DNA of 64,000 nt from CAVWDI01 sp963793095. GTDB lineage: Bacteria; Chloroflexota; Anaerolineae; Anaerolineales; UBA4823. Shown here piece by piece: positions 52,653-63,430 of the stretch. The DNA is taken from the NCBI GenBank assembly GCA_963793095.1, contig CAWBYY010000001.1:1-64000 (forward strand), written 5' to 3'. The position numbers and the translations under genes were made by a program. The notes beneath the pieces were generated by a model. That model was given only the letters and a program-made list of their open reading frames with translations. It ran no database searches and was not told the DNA's origin. Within the stretch, counting starts at the first letter, position 1; each line of letters begins with the position of its first letter.

Positions 52653-55408
52653 ATTAATATCCGCTTCTTTCTATTTATTGCAATTATCGGGTTGGGAGTG
52701 GCGTTTCTGCCTTTCTTCAATCCATCAGCGGCAGGAGAGGGGAACCTGTTTGCGCGTTTGATGGAGCCCGGAGACGAAAAAATAGAGCAGCAAGCCCGCA
52801 GGATACTGGCAGAATTAATTAAATCATCAACCCCAGGTGGATATCCCTTCCCATCCGGTACAAGCCTGATTGGGGTGGAGGTATCCGGAAACGGGATCAC
52901 AATCGATCTTTCACTGCCAGGGGAATATCTTGAGGAAGAGTTCGACGCTTTAAACAGCGATGCGATCAATAAACTGGTAGTTGATGCGCTGATGCCGCTA
53001 GGTTTGGAAAATTTCCGCATTCGAGCCGAGAACGAAAAGGGTATTCCTGTCCCGCTTTCAAGTTTTTTGACCCGGGAGGGTGTCAGGGTCCATACCGCTG
53101 AGGTTGACCTCGACCCTGTACCGGCGGTGCCAGGTCCCCAACCGGGGATGCCGGGAGGGCCACCTGTTGGTGGAACGAGCCAGCCTCAGGGGGTGTTATC
53201 CGGTAAAACCGTATGGCTGAGCCCGGGGCACGGCTGGATATGGAATGGCCTGCGATGGGTCACCCAGCGCCCGAATAAGTATGGAATAATCGAGGATTTC
53301 TCCAACGCCGAAGCGATCAATGCTTACCTGGTGCGTTACCTGTGGAACGCCGGGGCGGATGTGTGGGTGGTCCGGGACCGTTCTTTGAACAGCAACGAGA
53401 TAATCATCGACAACGATGACGGTGGAAGCAGTTATACAGAAACCGGATCGTTTACCACCAGTTCATCATCAGGCTATCTGGGCGGTTCATACCGCTATGC
53501 ACTTACGGATACCAGCGAAAGCGCGACCGCAACCTGGAGACCGGATATCCCCGAGGCAGGTCTTTATCCGGTCTGGGTTTGGTACCGCCACAGCCCGAAC
53601 CGCAGCATTGATTCGCGCTATACCATTCACCACGCAGGCGGCGATACCATGGTCTCGATCTCACAGGAAGTCCACGGCAGCACCTGGCGCTACCTGGGAG
53701 AATTCTATTTTGAAGCCGGCACCGGCGGATATGTCAGCCTGACGAACGAATCAAGCGATCCCGGCCAGGCACTGATTGCGGATGCGGTCCGGTTTGGAGG
53801 CGGGCTGGGCAGCATTGACCGCGGCATGGGGCCCAGTTACGCGCCCCGGTTTGAAGAGGCGTCTTTATACCACGCTGAATACATGGGATATCCGGTCTCT
53901 GAATCGCTCAACGATGTGATCGTCAGACCGATGTACGCCGAATGGGAGAAATCCAAGGGTTACCCGGGCGAGGACGGCGTGTTCATCTCCTGGCATACGA
54001 ACTGCTGCGATAAAAGCGGAACGCTGTCTTTCATCCACAGTTTCGATCCAACCCCGGGCAGCGCTGACCTGCAGTCAAGCGTGCACAATGGGGTGGTGCA
54101 GGCTTTACGGGCAGGCTGGGACCCGGACTGGCAGGACCGCGGCCAGCTCAGCGCTGATTTCGGGGAGGTGCGTGAACTGGCGACAATGCCCGGCGTGCTG
54201 CTGGAGGTGGCTTACCATGACACAGAAGACCCGGGCGACGCGGATGTCCTGAAGGAACCGCATTTCCGCCAGACGGCAGCCCGGGGGGTTTACCAGGGGA
54301 TCGTCAATTATTTTGCCGGCAGAGATGGAACGGAGAGGGTTTACCTTCCCCAGCCGCCAACCCACTTAACCGCCAGGAATACCGCTCCCGGGCAGGTCAC
54401 CCTCAACTGGCGCCCTCCCCCGGGGGGGGTGGTCTGGGCAGCCCAGCCGAATCATTCAGGGTTTACAGCAGCCAGAACGGGCGCGGGTTTGACAACGGCG
54501 TTCAAACCAGCGCAACTGGATTTACTTTTAATGGGCTGGTTCCCGGCGAGCTGGTTTTCTTCCGGGTGACGGCGGTCAACCAGGGCGGCGAATCATTCCC
54601 GACTTCGGTGGTCGGGGTGCGGACCCCGCGGGCTGGTGAAGGAACACCAATCCTGGTTGTGGATGGTTTTGACCGCCTGGATGCCCAGGCAATGATCCCG
54701 CAGTATGAGAGCAGCGCGCTGGGCACTTCCAAACGGATGTACCTGGAGCGCATGAACCGCTTTGATTATGTGGTGGAACACGCAGAAGCGCTGGATTCCT
54801 GTGGTTATGCTTTCGACAGCGCCCAGAATGAGGCTGTTGAGGATGGGGATATCCCGCTCAGGAATTACCGGATGCTGGACTGGTTTACCGGGGAGCAGGC
54901 CGGCCAGGACCCGGCCCTCAGCGGGCAGGAGCGAACCCTCCTGAAAAATTATCTGGACAGCGGCGGCAGACTGGTCCTCTCAGGTTCAGAGATTGGATGG
55001 GACCTGGCAAGGGTGGGAGGCGGGTCTGACCCGGGATTTTACCGCAGTTATCTGAAATCAAGCTACCTGGGGGATGACGCCGCGACCTATCATTTTAGCG
55101 GAACAGCAGGGGGTATGTACGCGGGGCTGAGCGGACAATTCGACGACAGCAGCGGGGGTTACTATGACGTCCAGGCGCCGGACAGGCTGGAGGCTGTGGA
55201 CGGTTCAAGCCTGACGCTCAGCTATACAGGCGGGACAGATGACGGGGCGGCTGTGGTATATACGGATGTATTTGGATTGGTCTATTTCGGGTTTCCGCTG
55301 GAGGCGGTGACGGAGCCTGGTGTGAGGGGGGACCTGGTCTGCAAAGCGGCAGAGCATTTACTGGGGGCGCTGGAGTATGAGATCTATTTTCCGGCTATAA
55401 ACCATTGA
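52653..55408 (+). CDS. Exported N-acetylmuramoyl-L-alanine amidase with golvesin-type domain (frameshift near 54428)
   Basis: Signal (IRFFLFIAIIGLGVAFLPFF), a GerM-like domain (about 30-130), an amidase_3-type start WLSPGHGWIW, an inserted golvesin/xanthan-lyase-type binding domain (SYTETGSFTTSSSSGYLGGS to LIADAVRFGGG), the amidase end (ISWHTNCCDKSG, GVLLEVAYHD), a fibronectin-III-like module and a C-terminal domain (ILVVDGFDRLDAQ...GGRLVLSGSEIGWDL). A shift in a C/G run at about 54420-54430 joins the two frames. No ATG exists in frame before the signal; an ATT at 52653 with AGGAG 7 bases upstream may be the start. It should cleave peptidoglycan outside the cell. Confidence 0.78.
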
Positions 55409-55450
55409 TTTAAACCCCACCATCGTGTTGTAACATTTTATGCTATTAAT

Positions 55451-55479
55451 AAAAAGGCAGGGTCGCGCCCTGCCTTTTT
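55451..55479. terminator. Bidirectional terminator
   Basis: Perfect 12-base arms AAAAAGGCAGGG and CCCTGCCTTTTT with a 5-base loop. It lies between the convergent amidase gene and the unknown minus-strand gene and can serve both. Confidence 0.93.
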
Positions 55480-55525
55480 GATCATTAATACTCAACCAAC
55501 AGATATCTGGAATGGGAGGTTAATT

Positions 55526-56444
55526 TTAAACCATCCATAATTCCATGAAGGAGACTGTTGCCTTGATTTCTGCAATCCCTGCGCCGTAATAGAGAAATCC
55601 CGATCCATTCCCACCCGCAAAGGCATTAACCCAGGCAAATACAACATAAACATGGTTGGAATCGACTGGAAGATGCATTTCCCGGTAATTATTTTTCGGT
55701 TTTTTCGAACAGCGCGACCCTAAAAAATTTGAATGGTCAATGCAGACGAATCCACCAATGTCCCCAACCATTCCAAGGTATTTATTGGTTATATGTGAGA
55801 ACTTGTGTACCTGAATACCGAGCCAGGTCTTAAATTCACTGTGGCAGAAACTGCTTAATGCCATCCCTTCCGCAAAAACACTTGGATTGATACCTATATT
55901 TAGAATCCCTTTTGGCGCGGCCGGGGAGTAACAAACGCCCACTCCTGCCGTTGAGCTAGCATAACCTTTTCCCCCTCTTCCACCGCCTTCTGCGAAACAA
56001 TGCAAATATCCTGATTTTGGATCGGCGCTGCTTCTGTAGGAGGCGTTGCCGCTGTTACTTCCATATTCCATCCTAAAAAAGAACGGCGGTTTCTTGCGGA
56101 CATAATACGAACCTAACGCAACATCCTCGTCCACTTCTATGGCTTCCGGAAATTCGTTAAATCCCTCCAGGTATGCACGGAACTCGTTGTAATTTCGTTC
56201 TGCTGCTTCAGCGCGTTCAACGGTTACATCCCGTACAGCCGGGTCGGACTGGGATATTGCCTCCACAACCTTGTTTAAATATTCAGTGTTATCCTGGGCT
56301 TGAGAGGTTCTCAAGGTCTGAATCAAATTGGGCCTGCATTTGCTCTTCCAGTACCGGGTACATCTCAGCTCTTAGAAGGCTTTCATCAATTGCGGGACCA
56401 CCCAGTGCCCGGTTAACCAGATCATTCATATCGCCTTGTGGCAT
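55526..56444 (-). CDS. Unknown protein (frameshift near 56330)
   Basis: The ATG at 56444 has a strong AAGGAGGA site and opens MPQGDMNDLVNRALGGPAIDES...EEQMQAQF; the frame then shifts to LIQTLRTSQAQDNTEYLNKVV and continues for 260 residues. The N-terminal 90 residues are helical; the rest is rich in Gly, Ser and aromatic residues with paired cysteines (CHSEFKTWLG, CIDHSNFLGSRC). There is no signal peptide or membrane helix. The family is not recognised; the C-terminal part could be a beta-sandwich binding domain. Confidence 0.65.
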
Positions 56445-57046
56445 TATATTCCTCCTTATTGTTAATATTTTGAAGGTTACTGTATCTTTGTGGCATTATT
56501 TTTCTATCTATTGTGATCTGGAATATTTTCCTCCTTTATACAATTCTGAAATAAATAGAACCGGAGACATATTCAAAGATATACCTCTCTATTATTTGAC
56601 TCGAGGATGGAATCTCAATATGGAGTGTGGCCAAAAACTCCAACGGGAAAGATTTTATTCAAATAACAATTCCGGTGAATTTTCAGTACTGCCATATGCG
56701 GTATTCCCCAGCCCAATAATTAATTCCGCCAACCTCAGGAACAGGATCTGCAGATTATTACCTCTATTGTTTGCAATGTCACCCCATTTTATGAGGCTTA
56801 ATTGCCAGGTAAACAATTTTCCTGCAAAATTACAGCCCTGCTATATTATATATTACAGGATTTAATGTTTAAGTCAATAATTACGAAATAAATATTAAGC
56901 CCGACTAATTTTCGACCAGGAATGGAAGGAAAATTATTCAAAAATTGACCATTGAAGAAATCAATCTAATCGTTCAAACCAAAGGAAAAAAACCCGGTTT
57001 GGGAGTGTCAGACTGGAGTGAGTTTTTCAATTAGAATTATGGGATT
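56445..57046. other. AT-rich intergenic region
   Basis: About 600 bases between divergent genes. Open frames exist but lack ribosome sites and recognisable sequence. AT content is clearly higher than in flanking genes. Nothing else seen. Confidence 0.5.
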
Positions 57047-57667
57047 ATGGCTTCTCCTTTCTGGGCGGGTGTCCTGGCAGGTTACGGAATTGCGGTCCCG
57101 GTCGGGGCGATCGCGATCCTGATTGTCAATGTCGCCCTGAGCTGCGGATTCCGGGTCGGGTTTATGGCGGGAGCCGGAGCGGCAGCGGTCGACCTGATAT
57201 ACGCGAGCCTGGCGGTGATCGCCGGGGCGGCGATCGTGGCAGTACTGGAACCGGTTTCCACTCAACTGCGTATTCTGAGCGGGCTGGTGCTGGTGGGGCT
57301 GGCTGTATATGGATTATGGCGCGGGCTGGCAGGCGCACAGGGCGTTTCGGAGGTGATTGGCGGGTGCAGACCAGCCCGGACATTCTGGCAGTTCCTGCTG
57401 CTCACCCTTATCAACCCGATGACCGTGGTTTACTTCACCGCCCTGATCCTGGGGATGGATCCGAACCAGAATCCCACCCCCACTGACAGGCTCTTCTTTA
57501 TCGCCGGCGCGGCGATCGCTTCGCTGTCCTGGCAGACGCTGCTGGCAGCCCTGGGCGGTCTGGGAAAGGAGCACCTCTCGGAGCGGTTCCAGCACCTGGC
57601 GGTGATAGCCGGCAACCTGATCATTCTGGCGCTGGGGGGATTAATCCTGGCGAGAGTTTTACTTTAA
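57047..57667 (+). CDS. LysE-family exporter
   Basis: A 206-residue protein with six hydrophobic segments and the family pattern GYGIAVPVGAIAILIVNVALSCGFRVGFMAGAGAAAVDLIYA near the N-terminus and LLTLINPMTVVYFTALI in the second half. LysE-type proteins export amino acids or related small compounds. It appears to be a single gene. Confidence 0.88.
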   Translation: MASPFWAGVLAGYGIAVPVGAIAILIVNVALSCGFRVGFMAGAGAAAVDLIYASLAVIAGAAIVAVLEPVSTQLRILSGLVLVGLAVYGLWRGLAGAQGVSEVIGGCRPARTFWQFLLLTLINPMTVVYFTALILGMDPNQNPTPTDRLFFIAGAAIASLSWQTLLAALGGLGKEHLSERFQHLAVIAGNLIILALGGLILARVLL

Positions 57668-57814
57668 CTGCTTCATCCTGAATATCCTTAATCCGGAAAT
57701 CTGCACAGGCCGGAAGCACCCAATCCGGTTCTGGCATGCTCCATGCAGGTAGGGAGGCACTTTTTTGGAAACCCTGCGCTGAAAATTATTGTGAATTCAA
57801 TTCCGGATGGTTGA

Positions 57815-58756
57815 ATGGTGATTATGATTAAAAGGGCAGCAGTTCTGGTCTTAGTGCTGGTATGCAGCCCTGCCTGCGGGTATTTTATTAAAGGGGCAGA
57901 CCAAATTCTACCCGCTGCGACCCAGATTCCGACTTTATTTATTGCACCCCAGGGGAGCAGCAGCCCGAGAATTTCCCCGGCGTCCCCGGAAAAGCCAGCC
58001 CCGATTGAGACTTCACAGGCTGAGCCGGAGCAGTCCCCACCAGTTACAGGTCGGATGTCCGCCATTCCCGGTTACAGGCAGAACGATCCGGCTTTTGGAG
58101 GGCTGCCGGGAGCGGAAGAGGACGACCCGGGAAGCATGTACTGCGCACCAGCGGCGGTATCAAATTCTCTGATGTGGCTGGATGATAACGGGTTTGAGGA
58201 TATTGTTAAGGAGGACAGCGAGGACCGTAAATTTGACCAGTTCCGGTTAATCCTTGAATTGAGCAAACCGGATTATCTGAATACCAATGTAAAGCTCGGC
58301 ACATCGCATGCAAACATCCTGGAAGGGTTAGAACGGTTTTTGAACGAGCGCGGCTACCTGTATGAGGAGCTGGGCCACCAGGGCTGGATGCCGGTGCCTG
58401 AAGAATACAACCGGGGCGACCTGGTTTCGCTGGATTGGATGAAGGAGGGGTTAAGAGGCTGCGGCTCAGTCTGGTTTTCAGCCGGTTTTTACGAGTACTT
58501 CCCCGAATTCGATATTTACCGGCTCAAGCGTTCTCACATGGTCACCCTGGTTGGTTTCAGCCCGAAAGGGAAGGGTGAATATTCGAATGCGCTGATTGTC
58601 CATGACCCGCTGCAGGGGGATGGGTCAGAGCCTGAAAATTTGTACATACAGGCGGAAAGAATCAACAGCGGGGTGATCGAAGGCAGCGCGCTCAGGACTG
58701 CCGCGGCCGGCGGAAGGGTATTACAGGCTGGAAGGGTTATCAAAAGGAGAGGCTGA
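57815..58756 (+). CDS. C39-like cysteine peptidase lipoprotein
   Basis: A lipoprotein signal (AVLVLVLVCSPACGYF) and a Pro/Ser-rich linker (about 40-90) precede a papain-like domain: Cys in SMYCAPAAVSNSLMWL, His in RSHMVTLVGFSP and Asp in ALIVHDPLQ, in the order of C39 peptidases. It may cut peptides outside the cell or be an inactive relative. ATG 57815 is preceded by GGATGG at 4 bases. Confidence 0.75.
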   Translation: MVIMIKRAAVLVLVLVCSPACGYFIKGADQILPAATQIPTLFIAPQGSSSPRISPASPEKPAPIETSQAEPEQSPPVTGRMSAIPGYRQNDPAFGGLPGAEEDDPGSMYCAPAAVSNSLMWLDDNGFEDIVKEDSEDRKFDQFRLILELSKPDYLNTNVKLGTSHANILEGLERFLNERGYLYEELGHQGWMPVPEEYNRGDLVSLDWMKEGLRGCGSVWFSAGFYEYFPEFDIYRLKRSHMVTLVGFSPKGKGEYSNALIVHDPLQGDGSEPENLYIQAERINSGVIEGSALRTAAAGGRVLQAGRVIKRRG

Positions 58757-58810
58757 AATCGCTATCCTGAACAGCGTGATCGTCCTTAAAATGCCGGGCG
58801 ACTGTCCGGA

Positions 58811-59716
58811 TTAACTTTCCAGCCCGAGTTCCGTGACAATTCTGTCAACAACGACCTGGTCAGGTTCAATCGAAATTCCCGGGAAAAGCTTCCATTGTTC
58901 TTTAAAGTTCACCGATTGGCCAGGTTCGAGCATAATCCGTTTGCCGAGAGCTTCCACTTCAAGCACGTTGGGATCGCAGTAAAATTCGCTGGAACTGCGC
59001 CGGTCGAAATAAAACCCCTGCGGCACAAAAGAAGCCAATTTCACAAAGAAAGTGCCCTGCAGGGCATACCCCAGCCAGCCGCGCGGGTTCGGGCAGCCGA
59101 TTTTCAGTTTTCCTTCCTGAAGGTTGGCTTCGATGAAGATATAGCGGTTCTGGATTTGGATATTGGGTGAGTCTACTTTTGTATAGGGCCAGAGATTGAT
59201 CGTCCGGTTTGGCAGGACGCCGAACTCATCTTCCATTTCAGCCTGGAGCGGCATAACCGCGGTGCCTCCCGTTTTCATCATTGTTATCGTCCATGGGGCA
59301 AGGCGGATTGGACGCATTCCCCGGTTTGTTATCCGGTGGTCAAGCAGCACATGAGGGTCGCTGGAGGGCAGGCTAACCGTGATCGCTTTAACCAGCCCGG
59401 TGCCTTTCTCCGGTTGCTGGGTAACCCGAAGGCCGTTCTGAACCTCCTGAATATCCACCGGTTCGTCATCCGGGAGATAAGTAACTGGCGGGTATTCCGG
59501 CGCATACCACAACCGGTGGCCGCCGTATAAAGAGTACCAGCCTGTCCCGGGGCATTCAATCCTGGCGTCTGGCAGTTCGGCGAACAGGTTTTCGCCCCCA
59601 TTAAGTGAAAGCCCAATGATCCGCGGGCCGAATTCCCGTGCAACCCATAAAGAGAGGCAGGGGTTGGATAACTGCACACATTTATAATCGTTAAAGCTGG
59701 ATTGTTTTATCTCCAT
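58811..59716 (-). CDS. DUF4380-like, aldose-epimerase-fold protein
   Basis: A 301-residue soluble protein with patterns of DUF4380/galactose-mutarotase-like proteins: REFGPRIIGLSLNGGENLFAEL, YSLYGGHRLWYAPEYPP, DHRITNRGMRPIRLAPWTITMM, GYALQGTFFVKL and YCDPNVLEVEALG. The beta-sandwich probably binds a carbohydrate. The MFS transporter and sugar-isomerase-like genes nearby fit a role in sugar use, but strand and spacing show no operon. Confidence 0.72.
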   Translation of the reverse strand: MEIKQSSFNDYKCVQLSNPCLSLWVAREFGPRIIGLSLNGGENLFAELPDARIECPGTGWYSLYGGHRLWYAPEYPPVTYLPDDEPVDIQEVQNGLRVTQQPEKGTGLVKAITVSLPSSDPHVLLDHRITNRGMRPIRLAPWTITMMKTGGTAVMPLQAEMEDEFGVLPNRTINLWPYTKVDSPNIQIQNRYIFIEANLQEGKLKIGCPNPRGWLGYALQGTFFVKLASFVPQGFYFDRRSSSEFYCDPNVLEVEALGKRIMLEPGQSVNFKEQWKLFPGISIEPDQVVVDRIVTELGLES

Positions 59717-59979
59717 TTGAAAGCTCCTAAAGGGTTATGGGCTGTGTTATGGTTGTTGAATATTCTAACTTGATTTATCCAGTTGGGGTTATTTGAATAA
59801 CACCTGGGAATAAAAATTATCCGTAAGTAAATATCGGGTAGGATTTGAATTGCTGGTAACATTTATATCTGGAGCAGGGTTGGCATTTAAGGTTTATTGA
59901 TTATGGACCCAATTTTATCAATATCTTTTTGTCCACCAGTTCCCTATCCATTTCAGATCCAATAATGCCAGGAATCCAG

Positions 59980-61179
59980 ATGCCGGGCCCAATTCAGGAT
60001 ATCAAAAATCTAAAAAGAATAGAAAAAACCATGCTTGGGATATCTTTCCTGAGCTTTATCACCCTGGGACTGCATGAGGGTTCCCTGGGGGTTGCCTGGC
60101 CGTCGATCCGGGAGCATTTCGGGCTGCCGCTAGATTTCCTGGGCATGATCCTTATCGCCGGTATGTGCGGGGTCCTGGTGACCAGTTTTAACAGCGGCTG
60201 GTTTTTATCACGGGCTGAATTCGGAAGCCTGCTTGCTATCGCCAACCTGGTGCGGGCGGCGGGTTTATTGGGTTATGCGCTCGCCCCGGACTGGTGGGTC
60301 GTTGTTGCCAGCGCATTTCTGGTCGGTCTGGGTTCTGGGACGATTGACAGCGGGATGAACACCCTGGTGGCAGCCCGCTATGGCCCGGGACCATTAAACT
60401 GGCTGCACGCATTTTACGGCGTGGGAGCAATGCTGTCCCCCCTGATCATGAGTTTTTTAATCGCGAATAACCTGAACTGGCGCTGGGGATTCGTTTTGAT
60501 CGCTGTCCTGCAGAGCTTGCTCGGGCTTTATTTTGCCCGTAAGCGGGGGAGCTGGCCCAGCCGGTTGTTGTTTAACGATGCAGGGGAAAATAAAAGAGTA
60601 CGGGTAAAAAATAGCCAGACCCTGGGCCTGCTGGCGGTCTGGCTTGGGATTACTGTCTTCTTTCTTTCCACCGGCGTTGAAATTTCAGTGGGGCAATGGT
60701 CTTTCTCACTGTTTACAGAAGGGCGGGGTGAGAGTATCACCCGGGCGGGATTCTGGGTCAGTTTATTCTGGGGGTCGCTCACTGCAGGGCGGATGGTCTT
60801 TGGCTTTATTACCGACCGGATTGGGCCTACCCGTCTTCTCCGGCTGGGGTTTGCCGGGATGATGGTAGGAATCCTTCTGCTCTGGTGGAATTATGTTAAC
60901 CTGGTGGGATATATCGGTCTGGTTATTATCGGTTTCTGGATGGCGCCGGTATTCCCGGTGATGATCGGCTTATCCCCTGGGCGCTACGGGCAGGAGCATG
61001 CCGCCAACGCGATTGGCTTCCAGGTGGCATCTGCCTATCTGGGCGGGGCGCTTGTTCCCGCCCTGGTGGGAATCGCGGCCGATGCGGTGGGGCTGGAGGT
61101 TATTGGGATGCTGTTGTTTGTTTGCGGCGTTTTTACATTCGCCGCCCATGAACTTCTAATCAGAAAAAGCGGGATTTGA
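59980..61179 (+). CDS. Major facilitator superfamily transporter, fucose-permease-like
   Basis: About 400 residues and 12 membrane helices, with LHEGSLGVAWPSIREHFGLPLDFLG, the family loop FITDRIGPTRLLRLGFAGM (D-R-x-G) and APVFPVMIGLSPGRYGQEHAANAIGFQVASAYLGGA. ATG 59980 is chosen because AGGA lies 6 bases upstream; longer in-frame starts exist at 59965 and 59929 without ribosome sites. The following fucose-isomerase-like gene suggests a deoxysugar or related substrate. Confidence 0.85.
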   Translation: MPGPIQDIKNLKRIEKTMLGISFLSFITLGLHEGSLGVAWPSIREHFGLPLDFLGMILIAGMCGVLVTSFNSGWFLSRAEFGSLLAIANLVRAAGLLGYALAPDWWVVVASAFLVGLGSGTIDSGMNTLVAARYGPGPLNWLHAFYGVGAMLSPLIMSFLIANNLNWRWGFVLIAVLQSLLGLYFARKRGSWPSRLLFNDAGENKRVRVKNSQTLGLLAVWLGITVFFLSTGVEISVGQWSFSLFTEGRGESITRAGFWVSLFWGSLTAGRMVFGFITDRIGPTRLLRLGFAGMMVGILLLWWNYVNLVGYIGLVIIGFWMAPVFPVMIGLSPGRYGQEHAANAIGFQVASAYLGGALVPALVGIAADAVGLEVIGMLLFVCGVFTFAAHELLIRKSGI

Positions 61180-61324
61180 TATTTAATTGCCCGAGTTTTT
61201 TCCTTTCTTGATTTAAATGGCGTAAAATTAAGTGCTCAAAAAACTTTAAAGCAGCTCCGCTGCGGAGGTTTGCAGTTCAAAGACGACACATTCCACCCAA
61301 TCAATTTACTCTCAGGAGGTCAAT

Positions 61325-62646
61325 ATGAAAGCTCGTCTGGTGCCGGTTTATTTTCCCAATCGCGATGGGGATTTTGATACCCAACTGGAGATACTGGTCA
61401 ATTTGCTTGGCGATAAAGCTGAATTCCTGGAGCCTGTTGCTCTGGGCAATAAAATTCCGGAGGCTGAGGCGGTTATCTTCCCCCAGATGCTCGGGGATGC
61501 CTACCACATGGTAGGGGAACTTAAGGCAATCGATATGCCGCTGCTGGTTATCACTTCCGAATTCGGGACAGTGCTGATGTGGGATTGGGAGATTTGCAGT
61601 TACCTGCGCTCGGAGGGATTGGACCCGATCGCGCCAAACAGCCTGGATAAGACCAGAAAGGTGGTACAGGCTTTGTGTATTAAACGGGGGTTGAAAGGAT
61701 TCTAAGTTCCTGGTGTTCCAGGATAACCCTGGCGAGGGGATGCAGGCGGAGATCTTCAAGCGTTTCTACTGGTGGGAGGATGAGTGCATCCAGCGGATCA
61801 AGGATAAGTTCGGGCTGAATATTAAGAAGAAAAGTTTTGAAAAACTTGCCGCGGACGCCAAGGCGATCCCGGATGCGGAGGCCGAAAAAGTCTGGGAGGA
61901 ATGGAAAGACAGGCTGGCTGTCGGCGATATCTCCAATCGAGCGCTGCTGAGCGCGATTAAAATTTACATGGCTGTCAAAGGTGAACTTGAGGGAAACGGC
62001 TCAATTGCGGCGGTAGGGATGAACTGCCTGAACGAGTCGCGTTATTCGGACACAACGCCCTGCCTTGCCTGGAATATGCTCTATGAAGAGCAGCGGATGA
62101 TCTGGGGCTGTGAAGCCGATATTGTGGCGATGCTGACAAAATACATCCTGAACAAATCGCTGGATGTGCCGATCATGATGACGAACATTTACCCCTTCCT
62201 GATGGGACAGGCAGCATTGAAACATGAAAGGATCCCGAATTTTCCGCAGGTGGAAAATCCCGAGAACCATATTCTGGTTGCCCACTGCGGGTACCTGGGA
62301 GTGGTACCGCAGTCATTCGCGACCGAATGGTCAGTGGAGAAGAAAGTGCTCAGGATTGTTGACGATAATGCCATCGCCCTGGACGCCAGGCTGCCGGAAG
62401 GGGATATGACACTGGCTAAACTGTTCCCGACAATGGATAAGATGACCGTTGCGGAGGGAGATTTGAGTTTCTACATCCAGTATCCCAGATTCCGACTGCC
62501 TGAACGGCGGCATAATCAGGGTTGCGAATGGTTACAAACTGCTGAACACAGTATCATCGCACCACTACCTGCTGATGACCGGTCATAACCTGGACGATAT
62601 CGAGGCGATCGCAAAAGTGTTTGACCTGGAAATTGAGGTGATTTAA
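61325..62646 (+). CDS. L-fucose/arabinose isomerase-like protein (two frameshifts)
   Basis: The start has AGGAGGT 7 bases upstream. The first frame (LVPVYFPNRDGDFDTQLEILVNLL, VIFPQMLGDAYHMVGELKAIDMPLLVITSEFGT) ends in KGF; a one-base shift near 61698 leads to KFLVFQDNPGEGMQAEIFKRFYWWEDECIQRI and on through GMNCLNESRYSDTTPCLAWNMLYEEQRMIWGCEADI. A second shift near 62505 gives SDCLNGGIIRVANGYKLLNTVSSHHYLLMTGHNLDDIEAIAKVF to the TAA at 62644. Joined length is about 440 residues, as expected for this family. It converts an aldose to a ketose; the exact sugar is unknown. Confidence 0.8.
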
Positions 62647-62682
62647 TCACGGGGATTTTTGTAATAAACAACGAATTAGCTG

Positions 62683-62720
62683 AAACATCCGGTGCTGTTC
62701 TTTACACACTGGATGTTTTG
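62683..62720 (+). terminator. Rho-independent terminator
   Basis: AAACATCC/GGATGTTT arms, extended inward by GTG/CAC with one bulged base, form a hairpin followed by TG and TTT. It lies about 40 bases after the isomerase-like stop. Confidence 0.65.
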
Positions 62721-62887
62721 TTTCCGGGACATTTCAGTTTGGGGTGAGTGGGCTCCTGTTCCTGAAGAAAAGCATAACGGAATTTATCGCGCTGCTTTCC
62801 CTGGCAATGCTGGTAATCTCGGTGATTATAAGGCTGGAAGCTACCCGGCGCCCGCTGCCTGGAAAGGGGAATAAAAGGAGAGGGGTA

Positions 62888-63430
62888 TTATTTCTGGTAT
62901 CTCCACAATTCCCCGGAGGTTGTGAAGTCCTTCAAGCTCAGGTATAGAATCGGCTGGTGGTCAACCGGTTTGACATTCCCATGGGTTGCGACGATATCGA
63001 AAACGTAAATCGCGAACTCGCGGGATAAGCCCTCCAGCTGGCGGTAAACGACCATCTCAAACACCGCATCAGCGCCTTCGACCAGCCGGGTGTGTTCGAG
63101 TTTAGCGGCTGGCAATAATGTGAAGCCTAATTCCTGGGCTTTATTATATTCCCTGCCGCTGATGTACCCGGCGCGGGTGACTTTAAAGCGGTCTTTCCAG
63201 GGGAAGAAATGAAAACCAGCCTCCCTGTATTTTTTTAACAACTCAAAACTGTAATTTCCCATTTCCATCGCCAGCAGCAGCCGAAAAGGATCTTTGGAGA
63301 TTACAGTCCAGTGGCCTATCGGCATTAAATTTTCCCCGACCGTCAGAAGGGCCACATGCTGGGGGAAGTACTGGGTGGAATAGGAGGCGTTTGTAAAATC
63401 GCCGGTATTTGTCATGTTATGGATCGTCAT
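62888..63430 (-). CDS. Flavin-reductase-like FMN-binding split-barrel protein
   Basis: A 180-residue protein of the flavin reductase/nitroreductase-associated split-barrel group: QYFPQHVALLTVGENLMPIGHWTVISKDPFRLLLAMEMGNYSFELLKKY and EYNKAQELGFTLLPAAKLEHTRLVEGADAVFEMVVYRQLEG. Such proteins bind FMN and reduce flavins or small molecules. Its start overlaps the HAD gene stop as ATGA, so the two are translationally coupled. Confidence 0.8.
   Translation of the reverse strand: MTIHNMTNTGDFTNASYSTQYFPQHVALLTVGENLMPIGHWTVISKDPFRLLLAMEMGNYSFELLKKYREAGFHFFPWKDRFKVTRAGYISGREYNKAQELGFTLLPAAKLEHTRLVEGADAVFEMVVYRQLEGLSREFAIYVFDIVATHGNVKPVDHQPILYLSLKDFTTSGELWRYQK

Noticed and set aside
56173..56865. Plus-strand open frame over the divergent intergenic region
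   Set aside because: It begins opposite a coding region, has no ribosome site, and its sequence is not protein-like beyond AT-rich hydrophobic runs.
62744..62947. Small plus-strand frame with a hydrophobic stretch (FIALLSLAMLVISVII)
   Set aside because: It starts with GTG without a ribosome site directly after a terminator and runs into the end of the flavin-reductase-like gene on the other strand; support is too weak.
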